This document shows, one piece after another, positions 18,320-26,329 of a stretch of 64,000 bases of DNA. This DNA is from Alphaproteobacteria bacterium. Lineage in GTDB: Bacteria > Pseudomonadota > Alphaproteobacteria > RF32 > CAG-239. The DNA is taken from positions 1 through 64,000 of the forward strand of contig JAFTVD010000010.1 in assembly GCA_017465945.1 (NCBI GenBank), in the 5' to 3' direction. The notes beneath the pieces were generated by a model. That model was not told where the DNA came from, did not search any database, and saw only the letters and a program-made list of their open reading frames with translations. A program made the position numbers and the translations under genes. Positions within the stretch are counted from its first letter, which is position 1, and each line of letters opens with the position of its first letter.

Positions 18320-18934
18320 TTATCTTCTAACCATGTTGTGCTCAATTTTTTTATTTAATAATTCTTTGCGAAAAAATTGTTGAGTTGTAATACTCTTAAG
18401 CCTCCCATTCTCAACAAATTTGCGATAACGATTACTTTCTAAAATTTCAGTAATTTCGTGATTTAATCCTTTGCATAAATCTTCAATTACAATTACGTTA
18501 GCTCCTTTTTTTAGAAAGCCACACATTGCTTGCTCAACACAAACATCACTTAAAACACCACATAAATATACATCTGTTTTTTTATCATATTCATCAGCTA
18601 AAACTTGATATGTGTTTTCTTCATTCCAAATATTTGTTGTTGATTTATAAATAGGAGTAACATTTAATCCACTTTTAAAAGGTGCAGCTTGTTGCCATCC
18701 CCATGTTCCATATATACAATGCTTACCAAAACTTTTAGCTTCCATGGTGCTATCGTACGTTGCATCAAAATGGGTGTCATAGCTATCAATAATCATATCA
18801 AAGCTATTTTTAAATAAATTGTTTGCAAATCTTTGATGTCTTTCAATTAATTTTTCATCACTAATGGTAAGAAGACCTTCTGGATGAACAAAATCATTTT
18901 GAAAATCAATTCTACATAAAATACGTTTTGTCAT
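18320..18934 (-). CDS. pncA: Nicotinamidase
   Basis: Hydrolyses nicotinamide to nicotinate and ammonia. It is an isochorismatase-fold enzyme with the catalytic Asp in RIDFQNDFVHPEG (residue 9) and the nucleophilic Cys in LCGVLSDVCVEQA (near residue 131). The metal-site region DSYDTHFD is also present. The length of 204 aa is typical. Its 88-nt leader carries one of two matching RNA elements in this operon, and the segment that would pair with the RNA loop lies directly beside its Shine-Dalgarno (GAAAGGGA). Translation may therefore be controlled there. Confidence 0.93.
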   Translation of the reverse strand: MTKRILCRIDFQNDFVHPEGLLTISDEKLIERHQRFANNLFKNSFDMIIDSYDTHFDATYDSTMEAKSFGKHCIYGTWGWQQAAPFKSGLNVTPIYKSTTNIWNEENTYQVLADEYDKKTDVYLCGVLSDVCVEQAMCGFLKKGANVIVIEDLCKGLNHEITEILESNRYRKFVENGRLKSITTQQFFRKELLNKKIEHNMVRR

Positions 18935-18941
18935 TTTTTAT

Positions 18942-19002
18942 TCCCTTTCTTGGCTTATTTAGGTTATCTAAAAGCTTGTCTTCTATAAGCCCTGCAGAAG
19001 AC
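18942..19002 (-). promoter_or_regulatory. Candidate cis-regulatory RNA in the pncA leader
   Basis: On the minus strand a 7-bp stem GTCTTCT / AGAAGAC (18996-19002 with 18978-18984) closes the loop GCAGGGCTTAT (18985-18995). The sequence CTAAATA (18956-18962) follows, overlapping TAAGCC (18952-18957), which is complementary to GGCTTA of the loop. The pncA Shine-Dalgarno (18942-18949) comes next. This gives an H-type pseudoknot next to the ribosome site. The same loop on a different stem stands before nadM. The ligand is unknown; an NAD-related compound is the obvious guess. Confidence 0.6.
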
Positions 19003-19022
19003 GCAAGCCATAATTAAAAAAA

Positions 19023-19565
19023 TTAAATAATACCTTTTTTCTTATTAAAATACTCATCAACCAAACTATGATTTTCTTTAGCAATAAAATTTTTCCAACG
19101 TTGGTCCCCAAATTTAATCATATCACGAACCATAGTTCCTGTTACAAACGGAAAATTAGGGTCTGTTCTATCTTCAAGTTCAATATTATCAAAGCATTCT
19201 CTAAACCAGTGAGCATCATAGCTAGAACCCGCAAAATAAACATCAGGTTTAGGAAGATCAGAAAAACTCTCTTTGATAAAATCTAAAACGTATTCGCCCC
19301 ATTCAGCAGGGTTGTTAATATCAAACAATCCAACTATCTTTAAGCGTTCATATTCTGGTTTTAAACGATATATATTTTGAATCATTTTTTTTCTAGTTGT
19401 ATAGTTAAGAGGATTTCTTTGAGTTCCTTGCTCTTGGATAGACCCCAAAACAATAGTAACTCTCTCACACTCTTTAAGCATTCTATCAACTAGTTTTTGG
19501 TGACCAATATGAAAAGGTTGTGCTCTCATAATAGTCAATCCATGAATGTATTTAAAATTAGACAT
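19023..19565 (-). CDS. nadM: Nicotinamide/nicotinate-nucleotide adenylyltransferase
   Basis: Transfers AMP from ATP to the pyridine mononucleotide. The nucleotidyltransferase start is MRAQPFHIGHQKLVDRML, with the HxGH motif as HIGH near residue 23. VLGSIQEQGTQRNPL and the C-terminal GTMVRDMI (a form of the ISSTxxR motif) are also present. The length of 180 aa matches NadM without a Nudix domain. It heads the salvage operon behind a long structured leader. Whether NMN or NaMN is preferred cannot be read from the sequence; the PncA-PncB-NadE set implies NaMN. Confidence 0.88.
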   Translation of the reverse strand: MSNFKYIHGLTIMRAQPFHIGHQKLVDRMLKECERVTIVLGSIQEQGTQRNPLNYTTRKKMIQNIYRLKPEYERLKIVGLFDINNPAEWGEYVLDFIKESFSDLPKPDVYFAGSSYDAHWFRECFDNIELEDRTDPNFPFVTGTMVRDMIKFGDQRWKNFIAKENHSLVDEYFNKKKGII

Positions 19566-19566
19566 T

Positions 19567-19689
19567 AAAAAAACTCCTTAACTAGGAGCCATCAACAAAA
19601 TCAAACAAACTATTATCTTTTAAGTTTATTAATCTTATCAAACTGGCTCGGTTTGTATTTAGTTCCATGCTCATAAGCCCTGCGAGCAT
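19567..19689 (-). promoter_or_regulatory. Candidate cis-regulatory RNA (riboswitch-like) in the nadM leader
   Basis: On the minus strand the stem ATGCTC / GAGCAT closes the loop GCAGGGCTTAT (19673-19683), identical to the pncA element although the stem is different. CTAAATA (19656-19662) follows. GAGCC (19645-19649) comes next and can pair with GGCTT of the loop. Further on, GGCTC (19586-19590) is also complementary to that GAGCC. It overlaps a hairpin CTCCT/AGGAG (19574-19588) followed by seven T that includes the nadM Shine-Dalgarno. GAGCC therefore has two exclusive partners, as in a riboswitch expression platform. Confidence 0.65.
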
Positions 19690-19702
19690 CAAGAACAATT
19701 TA

Positions 19703-19730
19703 ATAATATCAATAAAATCAAAAAAGTCAA
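19703..19730 (-). promoter_or_regulatory. Promoter of the NAD-salvage operon
   Basis: TTGACT (-35, 19725-19730), a 16-bp spacer and TATTAT (-10, 19703-19708). The predicted start falls just before the RNA hairpin at 19689, so the transcript would begin with the structured element. Confidence 0.65.
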
Positions 19731-19800
19731 TATAAAAAAATATTTTTTGTGCAAATATATATGTTTATCGAAAAAATAATATTTTTGTCTAATTTTATTG

Positions 19801-19829
19801 TTGACAATTTAATTTTTTTAAGTTATTGA
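19801..19829 (+). promoter_or_regulatory. Promoter of the nucleotidyltransferase/hydrolase pair
   Basis: Perfect TTGACA (19801-19806), 17-bp spacer, TATTGA (19824-19829). It lies 37 nt before the start at 19866 and is divergent from the NAD-operon promoter. The gap 19731-19800 is AT-rich with nothing else seen. Confidence 0.65.
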
Positions 19830-19865
19830 GAGTTGCATTCTATTTAATGCGAGGAGAAATAAAAA

Positions 19866-20843
19866 ATGGAATGTAACAATAAAGTATCACAAGATATTAA
19901 AAACTTCATGGATGACGCTGAACTTAATGAAGTTTTCTTATTGGGTGGAGCTGTTCTTGACCCATTAATAAAAGAAGACGCAAAAATAAGTGATTATGAC
20001 GTTTGTGTCAAAGATTCAGATGTTTTTTACGAAACACTAAAAAAATTAGAAAATAAAAATTGTAAAATATCCGAAGTAATGCGTACCCATAATATTTACG
20101 CTGTCATAAAGCACCCAACACTTGGACAAATAGATTTTTCATGTATGGATCCAGAAAATAATGGTATTTTTAACATAGAAAAAATATATGCAAGATTTAG
20201 ACGTACACCAAATGGTATTGAAAATACAGTTATAGATAAATATGGTGCAATAGAAGGAATGAAAAGAGGAGAGATAAGATTAGCCTGTAATCTAGAAGAA
20301 GAGGGGGCTTATAATATTTTAAGACGTTTTCTTGCAGCAATAGGTAAATATAATTTTGATGTATCACCAAATGGTTCAAACCAAGAAACAATATTTAAGA
20401 TTAAAAATGAATTCAAGAAATTAAACCATTATATAGGGCAAGATAGAGTTCGTTGCTTATCAAGATTACCTGCAAGCCTAAGACGTTCTAAAAATAGGGC
20501 ATATTTTGTAAAAAGTTTGGGACAGCAACAAATATTTGAAAATGCTTTCCCTGAAATAAATAGATTATTCAATGACCCTTCTTTTATAAATGATGAAAAA
20601 TTAAATCAATGTGAAACACAAAAAGATTTATTGTGGTTAATGGTTAAACATACAAATAAGACCGAAGAAAGAGATAATTTAATAGATTGTTTGCGTATTT
20701 TATCTAAAAGAGAAGCAGCACGTCAAGATAAAGGGGTTAAAGATTTTGTTGACGAAATTGAAAATGAAAAAACCTCAATAAATCGCTTGACAACCAACAT
20801 TCTTACTCCATTATTTACCTATATACAAAATAAGGGGAGATAA
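19866..20843 (+). CDS. Polymerase-beta-type nucleotidyltransferase, unknown substrate
   Basis: The N-terminal third has the nucleotidyltransferase core: FLLGGAVLD near residue 25, then ISDYDVCV supplying two metal aspartates, and GQIDFSCM supplying the third. It is followed by a tRNA nucleotidyltransferase-like helix region (EGAYNILRRFLAAIGKYNF). The rest is helical and unlike standard CCA-adding enzymes, and at 325 aa it is shorter. GAGGAGA precedes the start. It sits 3 nt before a metallo-beta-lactamase-fold hydrolase gene, so the pair may act on the same nucleic acid or nucleotide. The function is not known to me. Confidence 0.7.
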   Translation: MECNNKVSQDIKNFMDDAELNEVFLLGGAVLDPLIKEDAKISDYDVCVKDSDVFYETLKKLENKNCKISEVMRTHNIYAVIKHPTLGQIDFSCMDPENNGIFNIEKIYARFRRTPNGIENTVIDKYGAIEGMKRGEIRLACNLEEEGAYNILRRFLAAIGKYNFDVSPNGSNQETIFKIKNEFKKLNHYIGQDRVRCLSRLPASLRRSKNRAYFVKSLGQQQIFENAFPEINRLFNDPSFINDEKLNQCETQKDLLWLMVKHTNKTEERDNLIDCLRILSKREAARQDKGVKDFVDEIENEKTSINRLTTNILTPLFTYIQNKGR

Positions 20844-20846
20844 TAA

Positions 20847-21620
20847 ATGAAAATTACAATTCTTGGTTCGGGTTCCGCATTTGGCGTACCTATGATATTT
20901 AATTCATGGGGAAAAACCAATCCTAATAATCCTAAAAACACAAGAACAAGACCATCAATCTTTTTAGATATTGATGGATACAATGTGTTAATAGATGCAG
21001 GACCAGAATTAAGAACTCAAATTAATAACAATAATATAAAAAATATCGATTCGGTGTTTGTAACACACGGACATTATGACCACATAGGTGGTATTCCCGA
21101 ACTTCCTCGTGCTACCAAAATTTTAGGTCATTCCATAAAAGTTTATGGTTCAAAGGAAACACTCGCAGAATTAAAAAGAAGTTATGGATATTTATTTAAT
21201 GAAAAAGCAGATGCAGAACCTGATAGTCAAAGTATACAATGGAAAGAAATTCCAGATTTAGGAGATTTTGAAATTGATAAATTAAATTTCACAACATTTC
21301 AAGTTCCTCATCATAAACTCCATCCATCTGCTTTTAGATATAAAAATTTTGCTTATGTAACAGACTGGGAAACTATGCCAGAAGAAGCATTCGATAAATT
21401 ACAAAACTTAGATTTATTGATAATCGAATGTAATGATGGTTTAACTCAAGAAAGTAAAGGCCATGCTTATTTAGATAAAGTAAAACAAATAACAAATGCT
21501 ATAAATCCTAAAAAAGTTGTTTTAACACATCTTTCATGGCGAATAGATTACGATGAATTTAAGCAATATCTTCCCTCAAATTTTGAATTAGCTTTTGATG
21601 GTATGGAAATAAATTTATAG
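20847..21620 (+). CDS. MBL-fold hydrolase (PhnP/RNase Z-like)
   Basis: Metallo-beta-lactamase-fold phosphodiesterase-type enzyme. It starts KITILGSGSAFGVP. It has the metal motif VTHGHYDHIGGIPEL (HxHxDH) near residue 75, later metal ligands in FQVPHHKLH and the ACVTD-like YVTDWE, and ends with VLTHLSW. The length of 257 aa matches PhnP-like cyclic phosphodiesterases. It follows the nucleotidyltransferase by 3 nt with its own GGGAGA. The substrate is unknown; a nucleotide or RNA end is a reasonable guess from the fold and the partner gene. Confidence 0.82.
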   Translation: MKITILGSGSAFGVPMIFNSWGKTNPNNPKNTRTRPSIFLDIDGYNVLIDAGPELRTQINNNNIKNIDSVFVTHGHYDHIGGIPELPRATKILGHSIKVYGSKETLAELKRSYGYLFNEKADAEPDSQSIQWKEIPDLGDFEIDKLNFTTFQVPHHKLHPSAFRYKNFAYVTDWETMPEEAFDKLQNLDLLIIECNDGLTQESKGHAYLDKVKQITNAINPKKVVLTHLSWRIDYDEFKQYLPSNFELAFDGMEINL

Positions 21621-21699
21621 ATAAAATAACATCTTATCACCTAAACAATATCACTATTGAATATGATTTTTTAATTAATGAAAATTTTTTAAAATAATG

Positions 21700-21729
21700 A
21701 TTGACAAACACTTAACTTTCTGTCAATAT
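21700..21729 (+). promoter_or_regulatory. Promoter overlapped by a 7-bp dyad
   Basis: TTGACA at 21701-21706, 17-bp spacer, CAATAT at 21724-21729. ATTGACA (21700-21706) and TGTCAAT (21721-21727) form a perfect inverted repeat 14 nt apart covering both promoter boxes, as a repressor operator would. Confidence 0.5.
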
Positions 21730-21777
21730 CGACATGAGTTAATAATCATATGTTAAATTATTAAAAAATTTTTAGTT

Positions 21778-22266
21778 ATGCTTAAAAACATTGTAGCAAG
21801 CTACTCATCTAAAGATGAAAACGGCGAAATTTGTGTTAATTTGCAAGGACTGGAAGACGACAAAAATTTTCGTGCTTCAGTCGTGAATGCAATATTGCAA
21901 GAAGTGAGCGAGGCTTCGTGCGTTCTCTTTCCATCTTTCAGTACCCACCAATGTGGCACACCGCTTGGAAAGATTATAAATGAGTTGGCCCTATCATTGC
22001 AGGTGAAAACTCTTGTAACCGGAGATGTAACGAACATCACATCTTTGCAATCTCCGGTCAAAGAAGTTCTCATTATCAAGCAGTCCTTCAAGAAAGGGCA
22101 TGGGTTGATCAAACAAATCAATGAGCTTAAAGAGATGGGGTGTAAAGTTCGTGTTGTTTGCCTGATTGCACATTCAAGTAACCAACTTGATTATTTCAGG
22201 TATGCAACCAATGTGGATACAAAAGCCCTCATCTGCCTGGATGAGATACCTTACTTGAAAGAGTAG
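21778..22266 (+). CDS. Phosphoribosyltransferase-like protein with degenerate PRPP loop
   Basis: The arrangement resembles orotate phosphoribosyltransferase: FPSFSTHQCGTPLGKIINELAL, then KEVLIIKQSFKKGHGLIKQ where the PRPP loop VDDxxTTGGS would be, and a C-terminal ALICLDEIPYL. The acidic pair and TTGG are missing, so catalysis is doubtful. The gene is visibly richer in G+C and uses different codons from its neighbours, suggesting transfer. No Shine-Dalgarno precedes ATG 21778. It has its own promoter with a dyad and its own terminator. The family call is an inference from pattern only. Confidence 0.5.
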   Translation: MLKNIVASYSSKDENGEICVNLQGLEDDKNFRASVVNAILQEVSEASCVLFPSFSTHQCGTPLGKIINELALSLQVKTLVTGDVTNITSLQSPVKEVLIIKQSFKKGHGLIKQINELKEMGCKVRVVCLIAHSSNQLDYFRYATNVDTKALICLDEIPYLKE

Positions 22267-22288
22267 TTTGCAGTTACAGATTAAAAAT

Positions 22289-22317
22289 CAAAGACCAGCT
22301 TCTAGCTGGTCTTTTTT
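22289..22317. terminator. Bidirectional terminator
   Basis: AAGACCAGCT / AGCTGGTCTT with a 3-nt loop and a T run. It lies between the PRTase-like gene and the convergent minus-strand gene. Confidence 0.92.
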
Positions 22318-22753
22318 AATACCTACAAGGTGTAAATTTTTTATAAAATTCAAACTTGTCAATCTTATTAATTGTTAGTATTTTATCATTTTCTAAAATT
22401 TCTTTTAATTCCGTAGTATAAAAAGTACTTCTTTCATCAGCCCCTTCAACAAATGCTGTAATGTTACCAGATGCTTTTTCTATAAATCGTTTAGAGGCAA
22501 TCCTCCAAACTTTATTAATTTCTTCACTAACTTCATTTACCTTACCATTAAGCCCTAAAGCTATTAAAGATTTACCACAAGGAGTATCATCAAGTATTTT
22601 TGCGTTTATGTTTTGTCTTAAATATTCTTTCGCTAAAAGTTTATTTTTCTCATTAGGCATAAAACTAATACTATAAAGCACCACGCAATCAATACAAGTT
22701 GATACATCTTCGTTTTGCGCTATAAATAAAGCCTTATTTATGAGTTCTAACAT
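22316..22753 (-). CDS. Hypothetical protein
   Basis: A 145-residue soluble protein with no motif I recognise and no signal peptide or membrane segment. It is mostly helical at the N-terminus (MLELINKALFIAQNED), has a Cys pair CIDC near residue 20, and ends in an aromatic-rich CRY tail. Its start overlaps the stop of the metallophosphoesterase by one base (TAATG), so the two are co-translated. This is the only clue to its role. Confidence 0.65.
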   Translation of the reverse strand: MLELINKALFIAQNEDVSTCIDCVVLYSISFMPNEKNKLLAKEYLRQNINAKILDDTPCGKSLIALGLNGKVNEVSEEINKVWRIASKRFIEKASGNITAFVEGADERSTFYTTELKEILENDKILTINKIDKFEFYKKFTPCRY

Positions 22754-23886
22754 TATTTTTTTTCAGGTATTAAATTAAAAACAGTTATTTCAGATGGCGC
22801 GCCGATTCTCATTGGAGGTCCCCAATATCTTGTACCTCTAGAGACATACATTTTTATCCCATTTACATCATAAAAACCAGCAAGTCTTCCTTCATTTGCT
22901 CTTTTTGTAAAATAGTGGAATGGAAAAATTTGTCCCCCATGAGTGTGTCCTGAAAGAATTATATCTGTATTATCTTTTGTTAAACCTTCTGCAACCTTAG
23001 GAGTATGAGATAACATCATAACAAAATCGCTTTTATTTGCTCTATATAAAGCAGATTCTGCACTTATTTTCATTTTATTATTTGGGGCTGCATTAATGTC
23101 AGGAATGCCTGCAATATAAAGTCCTGTATTACCAACTCTAATTCCAAGATTCGCCATTATCTCAAATCCCATATATCCAAATCCTAAAACCCAATCCATA
23201 ACTCCAGAATAAAATTCGTGATTTCCAAGTGCAACATAAACACCATATTTTGAGGATAATTTCTTTAGTTCATTCATTTGATCAGCAATTATTTGAGGAG
23301 AGCCATCAACAATATCTCCAACCAAAACAATAGCATCTGGTTTCAATTTATTAACTTCGTTTACAATTCCTTTAACATAATTAGCAGATACACCAGTATC
23401 TATATGCAAATCAGAAAGCATCACAACTTTGGTATTTTCTTTAATTTTAGGGCTAACAATATCATAACTTTTAATTTGAGGAATTTTATCTGCTTCATAT
23501 ACACCATATATACATATTAAAAATGTGATAATTATTGTATAAAAATTAACTTTTCCTAGATAAGGAGGATTTTTTATATCTTCCACAGGTGTCTTTTTTA
23601 TTAAATCTACAATCATCCATATTGCATCACGAACAAAAGTTATAACAAAAAGGAAGAATGCAAATCCAAAAATAAAATATAGTCCCTTTGTTGCATAAAT
23701 AGAAACAAAATTAGATGGTTGATTTTTTAGCGAAAAAACAATAAAAGGAGCACTCCATGCTAAAACAAGAAACAAAAAAACAAAAAGTTTAGTATACCAA
23801 GAATGGTCTCCATATCCAACGTATGTTTTGTAAGTAATAGCAATAACTGCAACCGCAACAATCATAAATGCAACAATAGCAGGCAT
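22753..23886 (-). CDS. Membrane-anchored metallophosphoesterase (YkuE-like)
   Basis: The N-terminal 150 residues hold four membrane segments (VAFMIVAVAVIAITYKTYVG, LFVFLFLVLAW, GLYFIFGFAFFLFVITFV, YTIIITFLICIYGVY). The calcineurin-like phosphoesterase domain follows with all metal motifs: SDLHID, VGDIVDG, ALGNHEFYSG, and SGHTHGGQIFPFHYF near the end. YkuE-type enzymes are peptide-exported or membrane-linked phosphoesterases of unclear substrate. The length of 377 aa is usual. It is coupled to the small hypothetical gene at 22316. Confidence 0.9.
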   Translation of the reverse strand: MPAIVAFMIVAVAVIAITYKTYVGYGDHSWYTKLFVFLFLVLAWSAPFIVFSLKNQPSNFVSIYATKGLYFIFGFAFFLFVITFVRDAIWMIVDLIKKTPVEDIKNPPYLGKVNFYTIIITFLICIYGVYEADKIPQIKSYDIVSPKIKENTKVVMLSDLHIDTGVSANYVKGIVNEVNKLKPDAIVLVGDIVDGSPQIIADQMNELKKLSSKYGVYVALGNHEFYSGVMDWVLGFGYMGFEIMANLGIRVGNTGLYIAGIPDINAAPNNKMKISAESALYRANKSDFVMMLSHTPKVAEGLTKDNTDIILSGHTHGGQIFPFHYFTKRANEGRLAGFYDVNGIKMYVSRGTRYWGPPMRIGAPSEITVFNLIPEKK

Positions 23887-23911
23887 AATAAATCTCCCTC
23901 TAATTTATATA

Positions 23912-24430
23912 TTAATCGCCTTCAGCTTTTTTTACAGGTGTTCTTCTTCTGTAAACACGTTTTGGCTTAACATTTTCATCACTTTCAGCTTTTTCTTCAG
24001 TTACTTCAACAATTTCAAATGCTTTTTTTATATTTTCTGTTGCAGGTAATGTTTCAACATATCCATTAGGAGCTGCCTCAGGTTCTACAGGCTCTGAAGT
24101 CATCTCTACATCAGACTTATTCTCAACTTGAGTTTCTACAATTTGCTCTTCTTGTTCATTATGTCTATTATTATTTTCCTGTCTTGTCTGTCTACGCTCA
24201 TTTATGTCTGTAACAATTTTACGATAATGTTCTGCATATTGGCGATATATTTCCATTTCAACATAATCACCACAACTTTGAGCTTCTTTTGCCAAATCAT
24301 TATATTTTCTAATTAAATCAAGAGCAGTGCCACTTACTTTTCCTGCAATACTAACACTATCAAATTTATAATTCAATGTGTAACCATTATTATTGTTACC
24401 ATTACGATATCTATTATTTTGTTTTTTCAT
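23912..24430 (-). CDS. DUF4167 domain protein
   Basis: DUF4167 is an alphaproteobacterial family usually encoded after prmC, as here. The domain lies at about residues 22-82 (VSIAGKVSGTALDLIRKYNDLAKEAQ, then EIYRQYAEHYRKI). The N-terminus is Asn/Arg/Gly-rich (NNRYRNGNNNNGY) and the C-terminus is acidic, ending in a basic KRVYRRRTPVKK tail, suggesting RNA or DNA binding. The function is unknown. A 136-nt gap with no clear signal separates it from prmC. Confidence 0.88.
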   Translation of the reverse strand: MKKQNNRYRNGNNNNGYTLNYKFDSVSIAGKVSGTALDLIRKYNDLAKEAQSCGDYVEMEIYRQYAEHYRKIVTDINERRQTRQENNNRHNEQEEQIVETQVENKSDVEMTSEPVEPEAAPNGYVETLPATENIKKAFEIVEVTEEKAESDENVKPKRVYRRRTPVKKAEGD

Positions 24431-24566
24431 ACATTCCTACAATTCACGATAAGTTTTACTTATCAAATTAATTACATCAAAAAAAAGGAAACAAAGAGAT
24501 ATTACAATCAAAAAAACATATCTCTAAAACATTACACATAATATATACTAAATTTTTTTTTGCAAC

Positions 24567-25376
24567 TTATTTTTTTAATATAATACACCTATTAATATCA
24601 GATAAATCTTTAGCAATTTCTACAATGCTAAAATCTTTTTTAGAAAAAATATCTATAACCTCAATAGCTTGATTATATCCAACTTCAAGTAATATATAAC
24701 CACCTTTTTTCAGTATAATAGATGCAATATCTGCGATTTCACGATAACATTTTAGTCCATCATCTCCGCCAACAAGAGCTGTTATTGGGTCAAATTTTTT
24801 TACTTCAATATCTAATTCATTGTATTCATATTCAGGAATATATGGAGGGTTAGATACAATAATATCAAATTCTTCATTATTCTTAACAATATCGTTCCAA
24901 TCACTATTTATAAATGTGATTCTATCTTCAACTTCTAACAGTTTTGCATTTTGTTTTGCGATATTAAGTGCTTTATCAGAAATATCTAAACCAATAGCAT
25001 TAACATTATGCTTTTCTTTTAATATAGATAACACAATGCAACCAGAACCTGTTCCTAAATCAATCAACTTATATTTTTTATTATCATCTATAAGACAAAT
25101 CGCCTTTTCTACCAAAATTTCAGTATCAGGTCTAGGTGTAAGAACATTGTTATCAACCTTAAATGTGTATTTATAGAACTCTTTTTTGCCTATTATTTTA
25201 TCTAAAGGTTCGTGAGTTAATCTTCTAGATAAATACTCTCTAGCAACAGCTTCTTGTTCATCTGTATAATTAGGATAAAGAGGCATTGTGTTTTTTAAAA
25301 TTATATCAGTTTCCAATCTAGGTGATGATATTTTTGCCTCAATAAGCTTTTTAATGAACTCATCTCTTAAATTCAT
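24567..25376 (-). CDS. prmC: Release factor glutamine N5-methyltransferase
   Basis: Methylates the GGQ glutamine of peptide-chain release factors. It has the SAM-binding DLGTGSGCIVLSIL near residue 103, followed by GLDISDKALNIAKQNA and the catalytic SNPPYIPEYEY. The helical substrate domain is at the N-terminus (LTHEPLDKIIGKKEFY). The length of 269 aa is standard. Its ATG directly follows the rpoH stop (TAG|ATG). The usual partner prfA is not in view. Confidence 0.95.
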   Translation of the reverse strand: MNLRDEFIKKLIEAKISSPRLETDIILKNTMPLYPNYTDEQEAVAREYLSRRLTHEPLDKIIGKKEFYKYTFKVDNNVLTPRPDTEILVEKAICLIDDNKKYKLIDLGTGSGCIVLSILKEKHNVNAIGLDISDKALNIAKQNAKLLEVEDRITFINSDWNDIVKNNEEFDIIVSNPPYIPEYEYNELDIEVKKFDPITALVGGDDGLKCYREIADIASIILKKGGYILLEVGYNQAIEVIDIFSKKDFSIVEIAKDLSDINRCIILKK

Positions 25377-26273
25377 CTAAGCCGCCATAGATTTTTTTAC
25401 TTCAAAAGATAACTTTTCAAAAGCTCTTTTTTCTATCTGACGAACTCTTTCACGACTTATATTTAGCTTTTCTCCAATATCATCTAATGTACAAGGCTCA
25501 TCTGTTAGCATCCTATTTTTTATGATAAACTGCTCTCTATCATCTAGCTTTAATAAACAATTAGATAAAATTTTAGCTCTATAAGCATGTTCTTCTTTAG
25601 ATGCAAACTTAGCTTCAATATTTTCTCTTTTATCAACAACTAAATCTATTTTTTCAACGTTGTCATCATCATCGCCAATATTCACATTAAGAGATGTATC
25701 GCCTCCAATACGTCTATTCATTTCTGTAACATCTTTTTCATCAACCATTAGCTCATAGGCAATTTGCTTTACAACTTTAGGCTCTAGTTCCTTGTTTTCA
25801 TACAAACCAAGTCGAGCCTTAATTCTACTCAAGTTATAAAAGAGCTTTTTTTGTGCTGCAACAGTACCAATCTTAACCAAAGACCAAGAGCGTAAAATAT
25901 AATCATTAATTGTTGCCTTAATCCACCAAATAGCATACGTTGCAAGTCTAACTTTTTTATTCATATCAAACTTCTTTACAGCCTGCATTAATCCTAAATT
26001 TGCTTCAGAAATAACATCAGCCATAGGAAGGCCGTATCGTCTATAAGTTAAAGCTATTTTTGCCGCCAATCTTAAATGTGACGTGATTAATTTTTGAGCA
26101 GAAGCCAAATCTCCGTTTGTTTGAAAATCATTTATAAGTTTTTTTTCTTCCTCTTCTGATAAAACAGGAAAACGTTTTATTTGTTCTAAATAAGAATAAA
26201 GACTAGCATCCTCAACAACCATAGGTAATTGGGGTTTATTATTTACTACAACTAAATTCTTACTTTCACTCAT
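25377..26273 (-). CDS. rpoH: RNA polymerase sigma-32 (heat shock)
   Basis: Alternative sigma factor of the RpoH type. Region 1.2 reads SYLEQIKRFPVLSEEEEKKL. Region 2 reads SHLRLAAKIALTYRRYGLPMADVISEANLGLMQAVKKFD, with the -10-binding RLATYAIWWIKATINDYILRSWSLVK. Region 4 ends with TLDDIGEKLNISRERVRQIEKRAFEKL. The stretch VKIGTVAAQKKLFYNL is close to the RpoH box (QRKLFFNLR type). The length of 298 aa is typical. It is translationally linked to prmC, an unusual pairing. Confidence 0.95.
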   Translation of the reverse strand: MSESKNLVVVNNKPQLPMVVEDASLYSYLEQIKRFPVLSEEEEKKLINDFQTNGDLASAQKLITSHLRLAAKIALTYRRYGLPMADVISEANLGLMQAVKKFDMNKKVRLATYAIWWIKATINDYILRSWSLVKIGTVAAQKKLFYNLSRIKARLGLYENKELEPKVVKQIAYELMVDEKDVTEMNRRIGGDTSLNVNIGDDDDNVEKIDLVVDKRENIEAKFASKEEHAYRAKILSNCLLKLDDREQFIIKNRMLTDEPCTLDDIGEKLNISRERVRQIEKRAFEKLSFEVKKSMAA

Positions 26274-26329
26274 CTTTATTTACTTTCAATCTTTATATTA
26301 TATAGGTATAAAAAGTAACAAAATCAAAC

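Noticed and set aside
21778-22266. Functional orotate phosphoribosyltransferase
   Set aside because: The PRPP-binding motif lacks its two acidic residues and TTGG, so the pyrE name would be misleading.
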